The position numbers and the translations under genes were made by a program. A DNA stretch of 64,000 nucleotides from Porifericola rhodea (GTDB lineage Bacteria > Bacteroidota > Bacteroidia > Cytophagales > Cyclobacteriaceae), in the NCBI RefSeq assembly GCF_030506305.1, contig NZ_CP119421.1, forward strand, positions 1,666,354 through 1,730,353. The letters run 5' to 3'. Numbering within the stretch: the first letter of the stretch is position 1; every line of letters begins with the position of its first letter. Positions 34,864 through 42,490 of this stretch are shown piece by piece. The notes under the pieces were generated by a model. The model worked only from the letters and a program-made list of their open reading frames with translations. It had not been told where the DNA came from and did no database searches.

Positions 34864-35595
34864 CTATTGCTGCGCAATTAACTCTTTTAGCTTCCAGGCA
34901 TTGCGTACAGCATTGCCCCCTCCATCATTATTAAAATAAGCAAAAACTTCTTTGCCCTGGTACTGCCACTCTCGTATTCGTTCTGCCCACCATTGAAGGT
35001 CCTGATCAGAATAAGAACCGCCATACAAATGTTGGTGGTCCGGACCATGTAACCTTATATATACAAAAGGTGCTGTAGCCCTTAGTTCACACTTGAGCAT
35101 TGCCCCGCTCATAATGCAATATGCGGCCTTGTGTCTTTCCAGTAGCTGAAATATATCTTCTCTATGCCAGCTGGCATGTCTAAATTCTAGGGCAGTTCGC
35201 ATCCACCAGGGAATGTTGTCTAAAAAATACGCCAGCCGATCATAGTCATACTCCATTTGTGGGGATAGTTGAACTAAAAAAACAGCTCTTTTATCTAACA
35301 GAGCATGCCACCCTTTTTCTATAGTTTGCAGCCACTTCTCAGGAGCATATAATCGCTTAGCGTGGGTAAGCCCCCGCGGGGCCTTTACCGTCATCAGAAA
35401 ACCCTGAGGAAGTCGGCGGCGCCAACTTTTAAATGTATTAAGCTTTGGCCAGCGATAATAGCTGCTGTTAAGCTCTACGGTATGAAAATGCTGAAGGTAA
35501 TAGTGCAATCGCTGATAAGGAGGGGTATTTTGCGGGTACAAAACCCCATTCCAATGCTCATAGCTCCAGCCTGATGTACCTATATGTATACTCAT
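34864..35595 (-). CDS. DUF72 domain-containing protein
   Basis: A 243-residue TIM-barrel-like protein of the YecE/DUF72 family. It begins with the family's IGTSGWSYEHWNGVLYP, followed by YLQHFHTVELNSSYYRWP, LMTVKAPRGLTHAKRL, and the C-terminal FVYIRLHGPDHQHLYGGSYSDQDL and VFAYFNNDGGGNAVRNA. The family's function is unknown. It is last in a minus-strand cluster with a TMEM175-like channel (51 nt gap), a winged-helix regulator and a membrane protein. Confidence 0.92.
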   Translation of the reverse strand: MSIHIGTSGWSYEHWNGVLYPQNTPPYQRLHYYLQHFHTVELNSSYYRWPKLNTFKSWRRRLPQGFLMTVKAPRGLTHAKRLYAPEKWLQTIEKGWHALLDKRAVFLVQLSPQMEYDYDRLAYFLDNIPWWMRTALEFRHASWHREDIFQLLERHKAAYCIMSGAMLKCELRATAPFVYIRLHGPDHQHLYGGSYSDQDLQWWAERIREWQYQGKEVFAYFNNDGGGNAVRNAWKLKELIAQQ

Positions 35596-35646
35596 ACTTA
35601 CTCAATGAACCAAATGTGTTTAATGTTTGAGGTAAAGTTTTTATCA

Positions 35647-36408
35647 TTAATGAGTCTGAGGTTCAAGCTTTCCTTTGCTTCTTTTGCTAAACACATAAAT
35701 TAAAGGACCTATAAGAAAATACACTACACCAGCCAGTATAGCCAGTGAGGGCATAGGCGAAAAGTAAGCACCCAATGCGATTACGATAGATAACAATGAT
35801 ACACCACACTGTATCCAGTATTTAGTAAGGGTACTATGGGTATGAGCTTCTTCCACATCGCTAAACTCTAGCTCTTCTTTATTGGCATAAGCATGCCGAT
35901 ATAGCAGGGCAAAACATAAGATTAGTGCAAAGTAACCTGAGCTATAAATGATCATAATCAGGGGAAGTTTTTCCCAACTGTTAACTAAGGTAACCAACTC
36001 TATAAAAGCTGTTTTATCATACTCCAGACCCAAAAGAATAAGAATTATAAATTTTGTGTAAGACAGCAAAAAACTGATGATAAACTTAAGCGGATAGACG
36101 AAGAATAGAACCACAATTAGTAAGCAGGCATTGATAATATTAATTTGCCTATCTATTAGGCCAAAGCGGTAAAAATACTGGCAATGTGCTCCCCAAATGA
36201 AAAACAAAACCATAGTACTTAGAGCAAAAGCCAGAAAGTCTGCTGCAAAAGTAATTAACTCATCTCCAGTTTTTGGAGCTTCCAATGAGACTAGCAAAAG
36301 TGTGATGGCCAGGGCTATTACGCCATCACTGAGCTGCTCCAGACGCGTATTGCCTTCGCCCCTTTGTCGATATACACTTTTATAGTTTTGCTTTAACCAC
36401 CTTCTCAT
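35647..36408 (-). CDS. TMEM175-like (DUF1211) predicted K+ channel
   Basis: 253 residues. The conserved first-helix signature is RLEQLSDGVIALAITLLLVSLE at about residues 23-44; the family FSDG is here LSDG. Further helices follow, with about five more hydrophobic segments (residues 55-75, 95-120, 160-185 and 205-240). Bacterial TMEM175 homologues form tetrameric potassium-permeable channels. The basic N-terminus (MRRWLKQNYKSVYRQRGEGNT) and the polar EELEFSDVEEAH linker are cytosolic by inside-positive logic. It lies 40 nt after the winged-helix regulator on the same strand. Confidence 0.8.
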   Translation of the reverse strand: MRRWLKQNYKSVYRQRGEGNTRLEQLSDGVIALAITLLLVSLEAPKTGDELITFAADFLAFALSTMVLFFIWGAHCQYFYRFGLIDRQINIINACLLIVVLFFVYPLKFIISFLLSYTKFIILILLGLEYDKTAFIELVTLVNSWEKLPLIMIIYSSGYFALILCFALLYRHAYANKEELEFSDVEEAHTHSTLTKYWIQCGVSLLSIVIALGAYFSPMPSLAILAGVVYFLIGPLIYVFSKRSKGKLEPQTH

Positions 36409-36448
36409 AGATACAGGCTTTTATGATCATATTTTATGCTATGCCTAG

Positions 36449-36748
36449 CTACTGGGGCTTGTGGTTGATGTAGGTGTGCAGGGCATTAACATACTCTTCA
36501 AATGCTTGTACACCCTTTTTAGTAATGCTACACCGGGTTTGTGGATAGTTATCTTTAAAAGACTTTTCTATTTGAATGTAGTCCGCCTCTTTGAGCTTGC
36601 TCAGTTGTACACTCAAATTACCAGCAGTTGCCCCTGTCTTTTCTTTAATGTAAGTAAACTCTGCCTCTTCTACACTTACCAGCAAAGAAATAATAGCTAG
36701 CCTTAGCTGGGTATGTAATAGCGGATTCAGCTTTTTAAAATCGGTCAT
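36449..36748 (-). CDS. Winged-helix transcriptional regulator (HTH_34-like)
   Basis: 99 residues that make one winged helix: RLAIISLLVSVEEAEFTYIKEKTGATAGNLSVQLSKLKEADYIQIEK. TAGNLSVQLSKL is the recognition helix; a wing with FKDNYPQTRCSITKKG and a C-terminal helix follow. This is the small PF13601-type fold often found upstream of membrane genes in Bacteroidota. It is placed 4 nt after the 187-residue membrane protein gene, so the two are translationally linked and the regulator likely controls the whole unit. A perfect palindrome at 37338-37351 is the candidate binding site. Confidence 0.87.
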   Translation of the reverse strand: MTDFKKLNPLLHTQLRLAIISLLVSVEEAEFTYIKEKTGATAGNLSVQLSKLKEADYIQIEKSFKDNYPQTRCSITKKGVQAFEEYVNALHTYINHKPQ

Positions 36749-36752
36749 CCTA

Positions 36753-37316
36753 TTACTTTTTTATCATGTAAGCAGGAATAATGTAGGCGATAAGGGTAGT
36801 AAGCGCTAACAAAAGTAATTGTACCGGAAAGCTTACAAAAAAGGCCGCAAATGCAATACACCAGGCTATTACCCCTCCAATTATTAAAGGTTTAAAGCTA
36901 AATATTACGCCTGACATAAAGGTGCCTATGCCATAAAGCAAAATCAGGTAAGGGTAAGCCTGCTGAAAACCTGTAACAAAACCACCGGCCAGAATGCAGA
37001 CCAGTAAGCCTGCTGAAATAGCGATCCAGAGGTTGCTAATAAACCTATCTACATAAGTTCTGACTCTGCTTTTCTTTTTGTGATTTATTGTACGATACAC
37101 CGTACCTGCCGCACCTACAAACATGAGTAGCCAAACCATATAGGGATGCTCAAAGCTGGTAAACAATAGTGCATAGTGCGTTAAACTAGCTATAAATACC
37201 AGCCAACCCCATAGTAAAAAGTAAAAACTATCGTTACGGATTTCCTGCTTAGCAAGAATAATCATTTCCTGAATTGTGTTCCAGGAGTCTGCTTCTGTGA
37301 ATGTTTGCTGTGCCAT
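36753..37316 (-). CDS. Hypothetical polytopic membrane protein, regulator partner
   Basis: A 187-residue protein with five to six hydrophobic helices (from FYFLLWGWLVFIASLTHYALLF at about 32-53 to LLLLALTTLIAYIIPAYMIKK at the end). A basic loop, INHKKKSRVRTYV, sits in the middle. The N-terminal 30 residues are polar. No recognised family, but small membrane proteins directly upstream of an HTH_34 regulator are a frequent pairing in Bacteroidota. It is the first gene of the minus-strand cluster and is divergent from the ECF sigma factor. Confidence 0.75.
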   Translation of the reverse strand: MAQQTFTEADSWNTIQEMIILAKQEIRNDSFYFLLWGWLVFIASLTHYALLFTSFEHPYMVWLLMFVGAAGTVYRTINHKKKSRVRTYVDRFISNLWIAISAGLLVCILAGGFVTGFQQAYPYLILLYGIGTFMSGVIFSFKPLIIGGVIAWCIAFAAFFVSFPVQLLLLALTTLIAYIIPAYMIKK

Positions 37317-37337
37317 AAGAATAATGTTTATATAAAT

Positions 37338-37351
37338 GTAAACTAGTTTAC
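37338..37351. promoter_or_regulatory. Palindrome upstream of the membrane protein / regulator unit
   Basis: Perfect 14-bp palindrome GTAAACTAGTTTAC, 22-35 nt upstream of the membrane protein ATG at 37316. A related half site (ATAAACTA) lies at about 37355-37362. It is a plausible operator for the HTH_34 regulator encoded in the same unit; binding unproved. Confidence 0.45.
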
Positions 37352-37478
37352 GCTATAAACTAAATTATGTTGTAAATATTATTCATTCTTTTCCGGTTCT
37401 CTTGCTTAGGAAGAAAAAATAGCAAATGCAGCTATACATGTCATGCCTAATCCTCTTTCCATTTATTCCGTACAATAA

Positions 37479-38087
37479 ATGGGTATCATTCCACGACTTG
37501 TAAATCAAATGGACGCAATATCAATTACAACATTAGCCGATAGGCGAAATATAGAAATTGAGCGTACTGTGCTTAAAGAGCGCGGGCGCCTGCTCAACTT
37601 TATTCGACAGCGTGTGCCAGACCGTGACGATGCTGAAGACATTCTTCAGGATGTGTTTTTCCAGTTTACTCAGGCTTATCGTACCATAGAGTCTATTGAA
37701 AGAGTAACGGGCTGGCTGTTTCGGGTAACCCGCAACAAAATCGCAGACTTGTACCGTAAGAAAAAACCCGAAGCATTTAGCCAGATGCGCCGTGCTCGCG
37801 ACGCAGAAGATGAGGACGCTATGGGTCTGGAGGAATTACTCCCCCAAATGAACATAGACCCTGAGGATAGTATGATGCGTAATGTAATCTGGGAAGCGCT
37901 GGAAAACGCTCTGGCCGAAATGCCAGAAGCTCAGCGTGAGGTATTTGTGATGCATGAGTTTGAAGACATCAGTTTTCGCGAAATGTCGGAGCAAACCGGA
38001 GAATCTATTAACACCTTGCTATCGCGTAAGCGTTATGCTGTACAGTTTTTAAGAAAGCATTTAGAAGATATTTATAACGACCTATAG
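37479..38087 (+). CDS. ECF-type RNA polymerase sigma factor
   Basis: 202 residues. Region 2 is LLNFIRQRVPDRDDAEDILQDVFFQFTQAYRTIESIERVTGWLFRVTRNKIADLYRKKK (about 44-103), with the DAEDILQDVF core. Region 4 is EALENALAEMPEAQREVFVMHEFEDISFREMSEQTGESINTLLSRKRYAV, with the recognition helix SINTLLSRKR near the end. The linker contains an acidic EDEDAMGLEELL segment. Two starts are possible, 37479 and 37509 (MDAISITTL); a perfect inverted repeat spans the first ATG. It is followed after two nt by a small membrane protein instead of a typical anti-sigma factor. Confidence 0.9.
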   Translation: MGIIPRLVNQMDAISITTLADRRNIEIERTVLKERGRLLNFIRQRVPDRDDAEDILQDVFFQFTQAYRTIESIERVTGWLFRVTRNKIADLYRKKKPEAFSQMRRARDAEDEDAMGLEELLPQMNIDPEDSMMRNVIWEALENALAEMPEAQREVFVMHEFEDISFREMSEQTGESINTLLSRKRYAVQFLRKHLEDIYNDL

Positions 38088-38089
38088 CC

Positions 38090-38434
38090 ATGAAGTTTAG
38101 CTGGGTTTTAAAGTTTGTTTTTTTTGCAGTAGCTATAGCGCTGGCATTTAGTTTGGCCGTTATGTTCTTGTGGAACTGGTTGGTTCCGGAGATATTTAAT
38201 GGGCCACGTATCAGTTTTATACAGGCTATTGGCTTGTTGGCTTTAGCTAAAGTATTGGTAGGCTTTGGTAGTGGCGGCTGGGGAGGCAGACGTCGGTTTC
38301 GCCGACAGGTATGGAAGAAGAAGTTTCAGCGCAAATGGGAGCAAATGACGCCTGAAGAAAAAGAAAAATTTAAGCATAGCTTTATGGGCCGTTGCTACAA
38401 AGACCGAAACAGGGATAAAATGGAAACTGCCTGA
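38090..38434 (+). CDS. Small membrane protein linked to the ECF sigma factor
   Basis: 114 residues. Two hydrophobic helices (VLKFVFFAVAIALAFSLAVMFLWNWLV and FIQAIGLLALAKVLVGFG) are followed by a strongly basic tail with GGRRRFRRQVWKKKFQRKW and an MTPEEKEKFKHSFMGRCY segment. No anti-sigma zinc motif (HxxxCxxC) is present. It starts 2 nt after the sigma factor stop, so the pair is co-translated. Its basic cytosolic tail could bind the acidic sigma factor or DNA, but that is only inference. Followed by a terminator. Confidence 0.75.
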   Translation: MKFSWVLKFVFFAVAIALAFSLAVMFLWNWLVPEIFNGPRISFIQAIGLLALAKVLVGFGSGGWGGRRRFRRQVWKKKFQRKWEQMTPEEKEKFKHSFMGRCYKDRNRDKMETA

Positions 38435-38464
38435 AAATTTACTCCTATATACTATACTTTAATG

Positions 38465-38505
38465 AAGGCCGCACATCTAACTTTGTTGCGGCCTTTACTT
38501 TTTAG
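38465..38505 (+). terminator. Terminator after the ECF sigma operon
   Basis: AAGGCCGCA (38465-38473) pairs with TGCGGCCTT (38487-38495), 9 bp around a 13-nt loop, followed by TTACTTTTT. Confidence 0.75.
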
Positions 38506-38598
38506 TTCTGCTGCATTTGTTTCTTTGCAAACATTTACTTTTTTTAGAAGTAGAGCACTGTCTACTTTTTAGGGCAACCAGCCTGTCCTCCTGAAAAA

Positions 38599-39777
38599 TT
38601 AGCTTCGGTAGTCAATGTCTACCTCGGTATTACCATTTTCTATAGACTTATAGATAGCCTCAATAATACACATATCTCTAAGCCCCATTTCGCCAGGAGC
38701 TTTAAAGGTTGTTCCATTCATTACTGAATCTGCAAAAGCATCCATATGTACGGCCTGCTCGCGTATTTGAGGGAAATCCATTTCGCCCTCACTGGTTTTA
38801 CCGGAAAGCGGCCCATAATCATAAGCTCTATCTAGCTGAAACCATCCATTTTCTGCTTCAGCTTTCAGATAATTGTAGCTTTTGCTATAGCTGGTTTCAT
38901 GCTTGGAGGTAAGTCCACTCGGAAAATTCATGCTAAATTCTATTGTCTCATGTACTTCTTTAAATTTTTCGTTGCCTGAATTAAATTCTTGGGCAACAAG
39001 AGAAACCGGTTGTTCTCCTAATGTATAGCAAGCACCCTGTATGGTATAAATGCCTACATCCATTAGAGCGCCACCCCCGGCAAGTTCTTTGTCTAGCCTC
39101 CACTGTGTAGGGTCACCAATATTGAAGGCGAAGCCAGTTTCTAAAGATTTTACAGGGCCAAATACCTCTTCCTGCCCCAGACGCATCATTTCCTGGTTGT
39201 AGGGTTCATAATGAAGGCGATAACCTACCCCCAGCTCTACATTGTTTTCTTTACATGCGGCAATCATTCGCTCACAATCTTCTACCGAGGTTGCCATAGG
39301 TTTTTCGGTAATAACATGCTTACCGGCTTGCGCAGCTCTTATAGTATATTCGGCATGCATAGAGTTGGGGAGCACCACATAGATAATATCTATATCAGGA
39401 TTGTTAGCCAGCTCATCATAGTTATCGTAATTATAGATGTTGGCTTCAGGAATGTTATAGTTCTTTTTCCATTCTTCTGCCTTGGAGGGTGTTCCTGTAA
39501 CTATACCAGCTAGATAGCATTTTTCTGTCTGTTGCAATGCTGGGGCCAGCTGTCCTGTACTGTAGCTACCAAGGCCTACCAGCGCGACTCCCAATCGGTC
39601 TTTCTTTGCCGGCGTTTCCGTTTGTTCCTGAGACTGTTCTCCCTGCTGAGATTTGGTAGCACAAGACCATTGGCTAAGAGCCAGCCCTGAAGGTAAAAGA
39701 AGGCTACTCCCTACGCCCTGACTAAATCTTTTAACAAATTTTCTGCGACTGCTGAATAGCTTAAGTGGTTTCTTCAT
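38599..39777 (-). CDS. Tat-exported Gfo/Idh/MocA-family oxidoreductase
   Basis: 392 residues with a twin-arginine signal, SSRRKFVKRFSQGVGSSLLLPSGLAL (SRRKFVK at about 9-15). Rossmann GVALVGLGSYSTGQL follows near residue 65, DIIYVVLPNSMHAEYTIRAA near 125, and the signature EKPMATSVEDC (substrate-binding Lys) at about 155. The C-terminal alpha/beta domain includes GGGALMDVGIYTIQGACYTLG, with the catalytic His/Asp region in DVGIYT. Members reduce or oxidise sugars with NAD(P). The Tat signal suggests periplasmic function with a pre-bound cofactor. Substrate unknown. Confidence 0.9.
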   Translation of the reverse strand: MKKPLKLFSSRRKFVKRFSQGVGSSLLLPSGLALSQWSCATKSQQGEQSQEQTETPAKKDRLGVALVGLGSYSTGQLAPALQQTEKCYLAGIVTGTPSKAEEWKKNYNIPEANIYNYDNYDELANNPDIDIIYVVLPNSMHAEYTIRAAQAGKHVITEKPMATSVEDCERMIAACKENNVELGVGYRLHYEPYNQEMMRLGQEEVFGPVKSLETGFAFNIGDPTQWRLDKELAGGGALMDVGIYTIQGACYTLGEQPVSLVAQEFNSGNEKFKEVHETIEFSMNFPSGLTSKHETSYSKSYNYLKAEAENGWFQLDRAYDYGPLSGKTSEGEMDFPQIREQAVHMDAFADSVMNGTTFKAPGEMGLRDMCIIEAIYKSIENGNTEVDIDYRS

Positions 39778-39894
39778 AGCGTTGTTTAAGTTGTGCTAAT
39801 AATTTATACAATAAATTGCTAAATTACTTAAGCTTTACCCAGCGAATGTTTTCTTATTAACTGTCAATTCTTTCATCTAAAAAATACACAGGCT

Positions 39895-40173
39895 ATGGAA
39901 GAAAAAATTATGACGCGGCACCCACATGACAAGAAAGGAGTTAACATACACAAAAGAAAGTATGATCTGATGAGCCAGGCAATTTTAGGAGCTTTATCTA
40001 CTCAGACATCTCTCACCCACAAAGACTTGCTGGAAGCTGTTGAAGATCATTTACAAGAGCAGTTTGACGGATCTATCCCCTGGTACATGGAAACTGTAAA
40101 GCTGGATCTGGAAGCCAGAGACAAAATTGTACGCTTAACAGATAGAAAACCTGCCGAATATGCTTTAGTCTAA
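39895..40173 (+). CDS. Small conserved protein (DUF6958-like)
   Basis: 92 residues. The N-terminal MTRHPHDKKGVNIHKRKYDLMSQAIL segment and the LTHKDLLEAVEDHLQEQFDGSIPWYMETVKLDLEARDKIVRL helix-turn-helix-like region match a small family I recall as DUF6958. The fold looks winged-helix-like (two helices, a Ser/Pro turn, a helix with WYMETVKLDL). Role unknown. Its stop overlaps the next gene's stop by 4 nt on the opposite strand (CTAA at 40170-40173). Confidence 0.7.
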   Translation: MEEKIMTRHPHDKKGVNIHKRKYDLMSQAILGALSTQTSLTHKDLLEAVEDHLQEQFDGSIPWYMETVKLDLEARDKIVRLTDRKPAEYALV

Positions 40174-40847
40174 GTGGTAAGCCTGTTTTTCAGTTTACGA
40201 CCAGCTTTAGGCTTTACTTTGTACTTGCGCTGAAAGTAGGCAATTACTACACTACCGACCATTGTGGGTAATAACCAGGCTATGTAGGCGGGTTGAGTTT
40301 GTACATTGGTCACTAGAAAGGCCGTAAAAGTAGCAATATAAGCTCCCGATATTCTTGTGATATGATACATCAACCATTGGTTAGCACTCATGGCTACCAA
40401 ACCGGAGTAAATTCTAACATCTTTAACTATAAAAGCTAGTAAAATAATAGTAAATACCAGCACTACAGGCATAAACTCATTGAGGCTTTGCCCTGTATTA
40501 CTGATTGTATTGACAGTCATATAGCCAGCCATTAGTACTGAAAACCCTATTAGCATCCAATCCCATTGTTTGGATTGGTTTTTCTGCTTTCTGGCCAGGC
40601 CTCGATATCCGGTGATGGTCATGTGAAATGTAAATACCCCTACCATAAATAAAAAAGGGTTATAACGTATTAGTGCGAGTAAAAAAGCTGATAACGCAAC
40701 TACTACCATTGCCCATACATAAATTTTACCCGAATAACGATGCCATTTACCTCCTTTACGCGAGGCAAAAGCAAATACACCTACCACCAGAGCTATGAAG
40801 CCAGCCACAATGTGCAGAAAAAGACTGATGCTACGTATCGTTTCCAT
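40170..40847 (-). CDS. DUF2306-like polytopic membrane protein
   Basis: 225 residues with about seven membrane helices. The second-helix/loop motif HIVAGFIALVVGVFAFASRKGGKWHRYSGKIYVWAMVV (His, GxWHRxxGxxY) is the DUF2306 signature; the histidines suggest a heme-like or metal site. Basic loops (RKQKNQSKQWD, RKYKVKPKAGRKLKNR) are consistent with cytosolic sides. Function unknown. It is convergent with the small DUF6958-like gene, with overlapping stops. Confidence 0.78.
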   Translation of the reverse strand: METIRSISLFLHIVAGFIALVVGVFAFASRKGGKWHRYSGKIYVWAMVVVALSAFLLALIRYNPFLFMVGVFTFHMTITGYRGLARKQKNQSKQWDWMLIGFSVLMAGYMTVNTISNTGQSLNEFMPVVLVFTIILLAFIVKDVRIYSGLVAMSANQWLMYHITRISGAYIATFTAFLVTNVQTQPAYIAWLLPTMVGSVVIAYFQRKYKVKPKAGRKLKNRLTT

Positions 40848-41035
40848 ATGCTGTAATATTAGTTTGTGTGCTCAATCTAAACTGGAAGCAGCATGGCAAA
40901 AATTAAATTCTGATGAACGGGAATAATACAGGGATGAAATAGAAAAGGAATTGAGCTGGCTTGTTAAAACAATCCGTTACTTATTAGTATTGAGATAGAG
41001 ACTTATCAGATTTTTTATCTTTAACTTAGCTAGAT

Positions 41036-41560
41036 ATGAAACAATGGATTTTTTCGTCTCTCGATGTACTTGGCCCCACTGCTGTTTCAGCCTTTTTAGT
41101 TTATGCGCTCGTTATTTTATATACCCGTATTTTTGGGCTTAGAAGCTTTTCTAAGATGTCCAGCTTTGATTTTGCCATGACGGTAGCGGTAGGTACGTTA
41201 TTATCTTCTACCATTATCAATAAAAGTCCTAGTGTATTGCAGAGCGGTGTGGCACTCCTAAGCCTATACTTCTTACAATTTGTCGTAGCTATACTACGAC
41301 GAAAGCTAAGCTGGTTCAGCAAGTCAGTAGACAATCAGCCTTTACTTTTAATGGAGGGGCCCAAAATTTTGCAGGAAAACTTACGAAAAGCTCAACTCTC
41401 TGAGGATGACCTACGCTCAAAACTAAGAGAAGCCAATGTGCTTAACTACCAACAGGTAAAAGCAGTAGTATTTGAAACTACCGGAGATGTGTCTGTACTA
41501 CATACTGACAAAGAAAATCCACTGGATTGGGATATTCTAAAGAATGTAAAGCGAGCTTAG
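41036..41560 (+). CDS. DUF421/YetF-family membrane protein
   Basis: 174 residues. Three hydrophobic helices at the N-terminus contain RIFGLRSFSKMSSFDFAMTVAVGTLLSSTIINKS, the family's signature (GxRsfskMSsFDFamTVAvGtllssti). A soluble C-terminal domain follows, with LLMEGPKILQENLRKAQLSEDDLRSKLREANV, the classic YetF/DUF421 region. It is probably a small inner-membrane protein of unknown role. Single gene. Confidence 0.88.
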   Translation: MKQWIFSSLDVLGPTAVSAFLVYALVILYTRIFGLRSFSKMSSFDFAMTVAVGTLLSSTIINKSPSVLQSGVALLSLYFLQFVVAILRRKLSWFSKSVDNQPLLLMEGPKILQENLRKAQLSEDDLRSKLREANVLNYQQVKAVVFETTGDVSVLHTDKENPLDWDILKNVKRA

Positions 41561-41562
41561 AG

Positions 41563-42486
41563 CTAACGATGTGAGTCGTCATTTTCCAGCATGCTCAGAT
41601 AGCTATAGTATCTGCTGCCAGCCACGCGCCCTTCCTCTACCGCATCCATAACTGCGCAGCCCGGCTCGTGCGTATGTGTACAATTATGGAATTTGCACTC
41701 GCCCAGCAAATCTCTCATTTCAGGAAAATAATGGCTAAGCTCTCCTTCATTAATATCCATTAAGCCCAACTCTTTAATTCCGGGAGTGTCTATAATAAAT
41801 GTCTCTTGTCCTATACCAAACATCTCTGCATAGGTAGTAGTATGGACACCCTTATTAGCAAAGCTGGATACTTCGGAGGTTTTCTGTTCTAGCGAAGGCT
41901 CTATCTGGTTGAGCAATGTAGATTTTCCAACACCAGAATGACCGGAAAACAAGCTGGTTTTATCTTGAAGTTGAGCTTTAACTTTTTCTATATCGGCTGA
42001 GTCAAATGCCGATAGCTCCATACAGGTGTAGCCTATACTGCTGTACATGGCTATTAACTCTTGCTGGTACTGCTGGTGCTCTGCTTCTAACAGGTCTTTT
42101 TTGTTAAATAGTATGAGTGCAGGAATCCTGAAAGAATCTGCAGAGACTAAAAAACGATCTATAAAACCAAGAGAAGTTTTAGGGTACACCAATGTTGCTA
42201 CCAGCACTGCCTGATCTATATTGGTAGCTATTATATGGCCATGATGTTTTTTGTGGGTAGACTTACGGATGATGTAATTTTCTCTCGCTTCTATTTCGGT
42301 AATTACTCCGGTACCTTCTTCTCCTTCTTCCATTTCTACTACCACCTTATCTCCTACTGCAACCGGATTAGTAACTTTAAGGCCTTTAATTTTAAATTTC
42401 CCCCGCAAGCGACATGGGTACACGAGACCATCCTCCGCCAATACATTGTACCACGACCCTGTAGACTTAATTACTTTACCCTTCAT
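41563..42486 (-). CDS. rsgA: Ribosome small subunit-dependent GTPase A
   Basis: A 307-residue circularly permuted GTPase. It has an N-terminal OB-fold, then NKKD (G4, 128-131) before the P-loop GHSGVGKST (G1, 182-190) and DTPGIKE (G3). The C-terminal zinc-binding module is CKFHNCTHTHEPGC. This permuted order (G4 before G1) is diagnostic of RsgA/YjeQ, which helps 30S maturation. It starts 4 nt after the end of waaA on the same strand, so the two are probably translationally coupled. Confidence 0.96.
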   Translation of the reverse strand: MKGKVIKSTGSWYNVLAEDGLVYPCRLRGKFKIKGLKVTNPVAVGDKVVVEMEEGEEGTGVITEIEARENYIIRKSTHKKHHGHIIATNIDQAVLVATLVYPKTSLGFIDRFLVSADSFRIPALILFNKKDLLEAEHQQYQQELIAMYSSIGYTCMELSAFDSADIEKVKAQLQDKTSLFSGHSGVGKSTLLNQIEPSLEQKTSEVSSFANKGVHTTTYAEMFGIGQETFIIDTPGIKELGLMDINEGELSHYFPEMRDLLGECKFHNCTHTHEPGCAVMDAVEEGRVAGSRYYSYLSMLENDDSHR

Positions 42487-42490
42487 ACCC

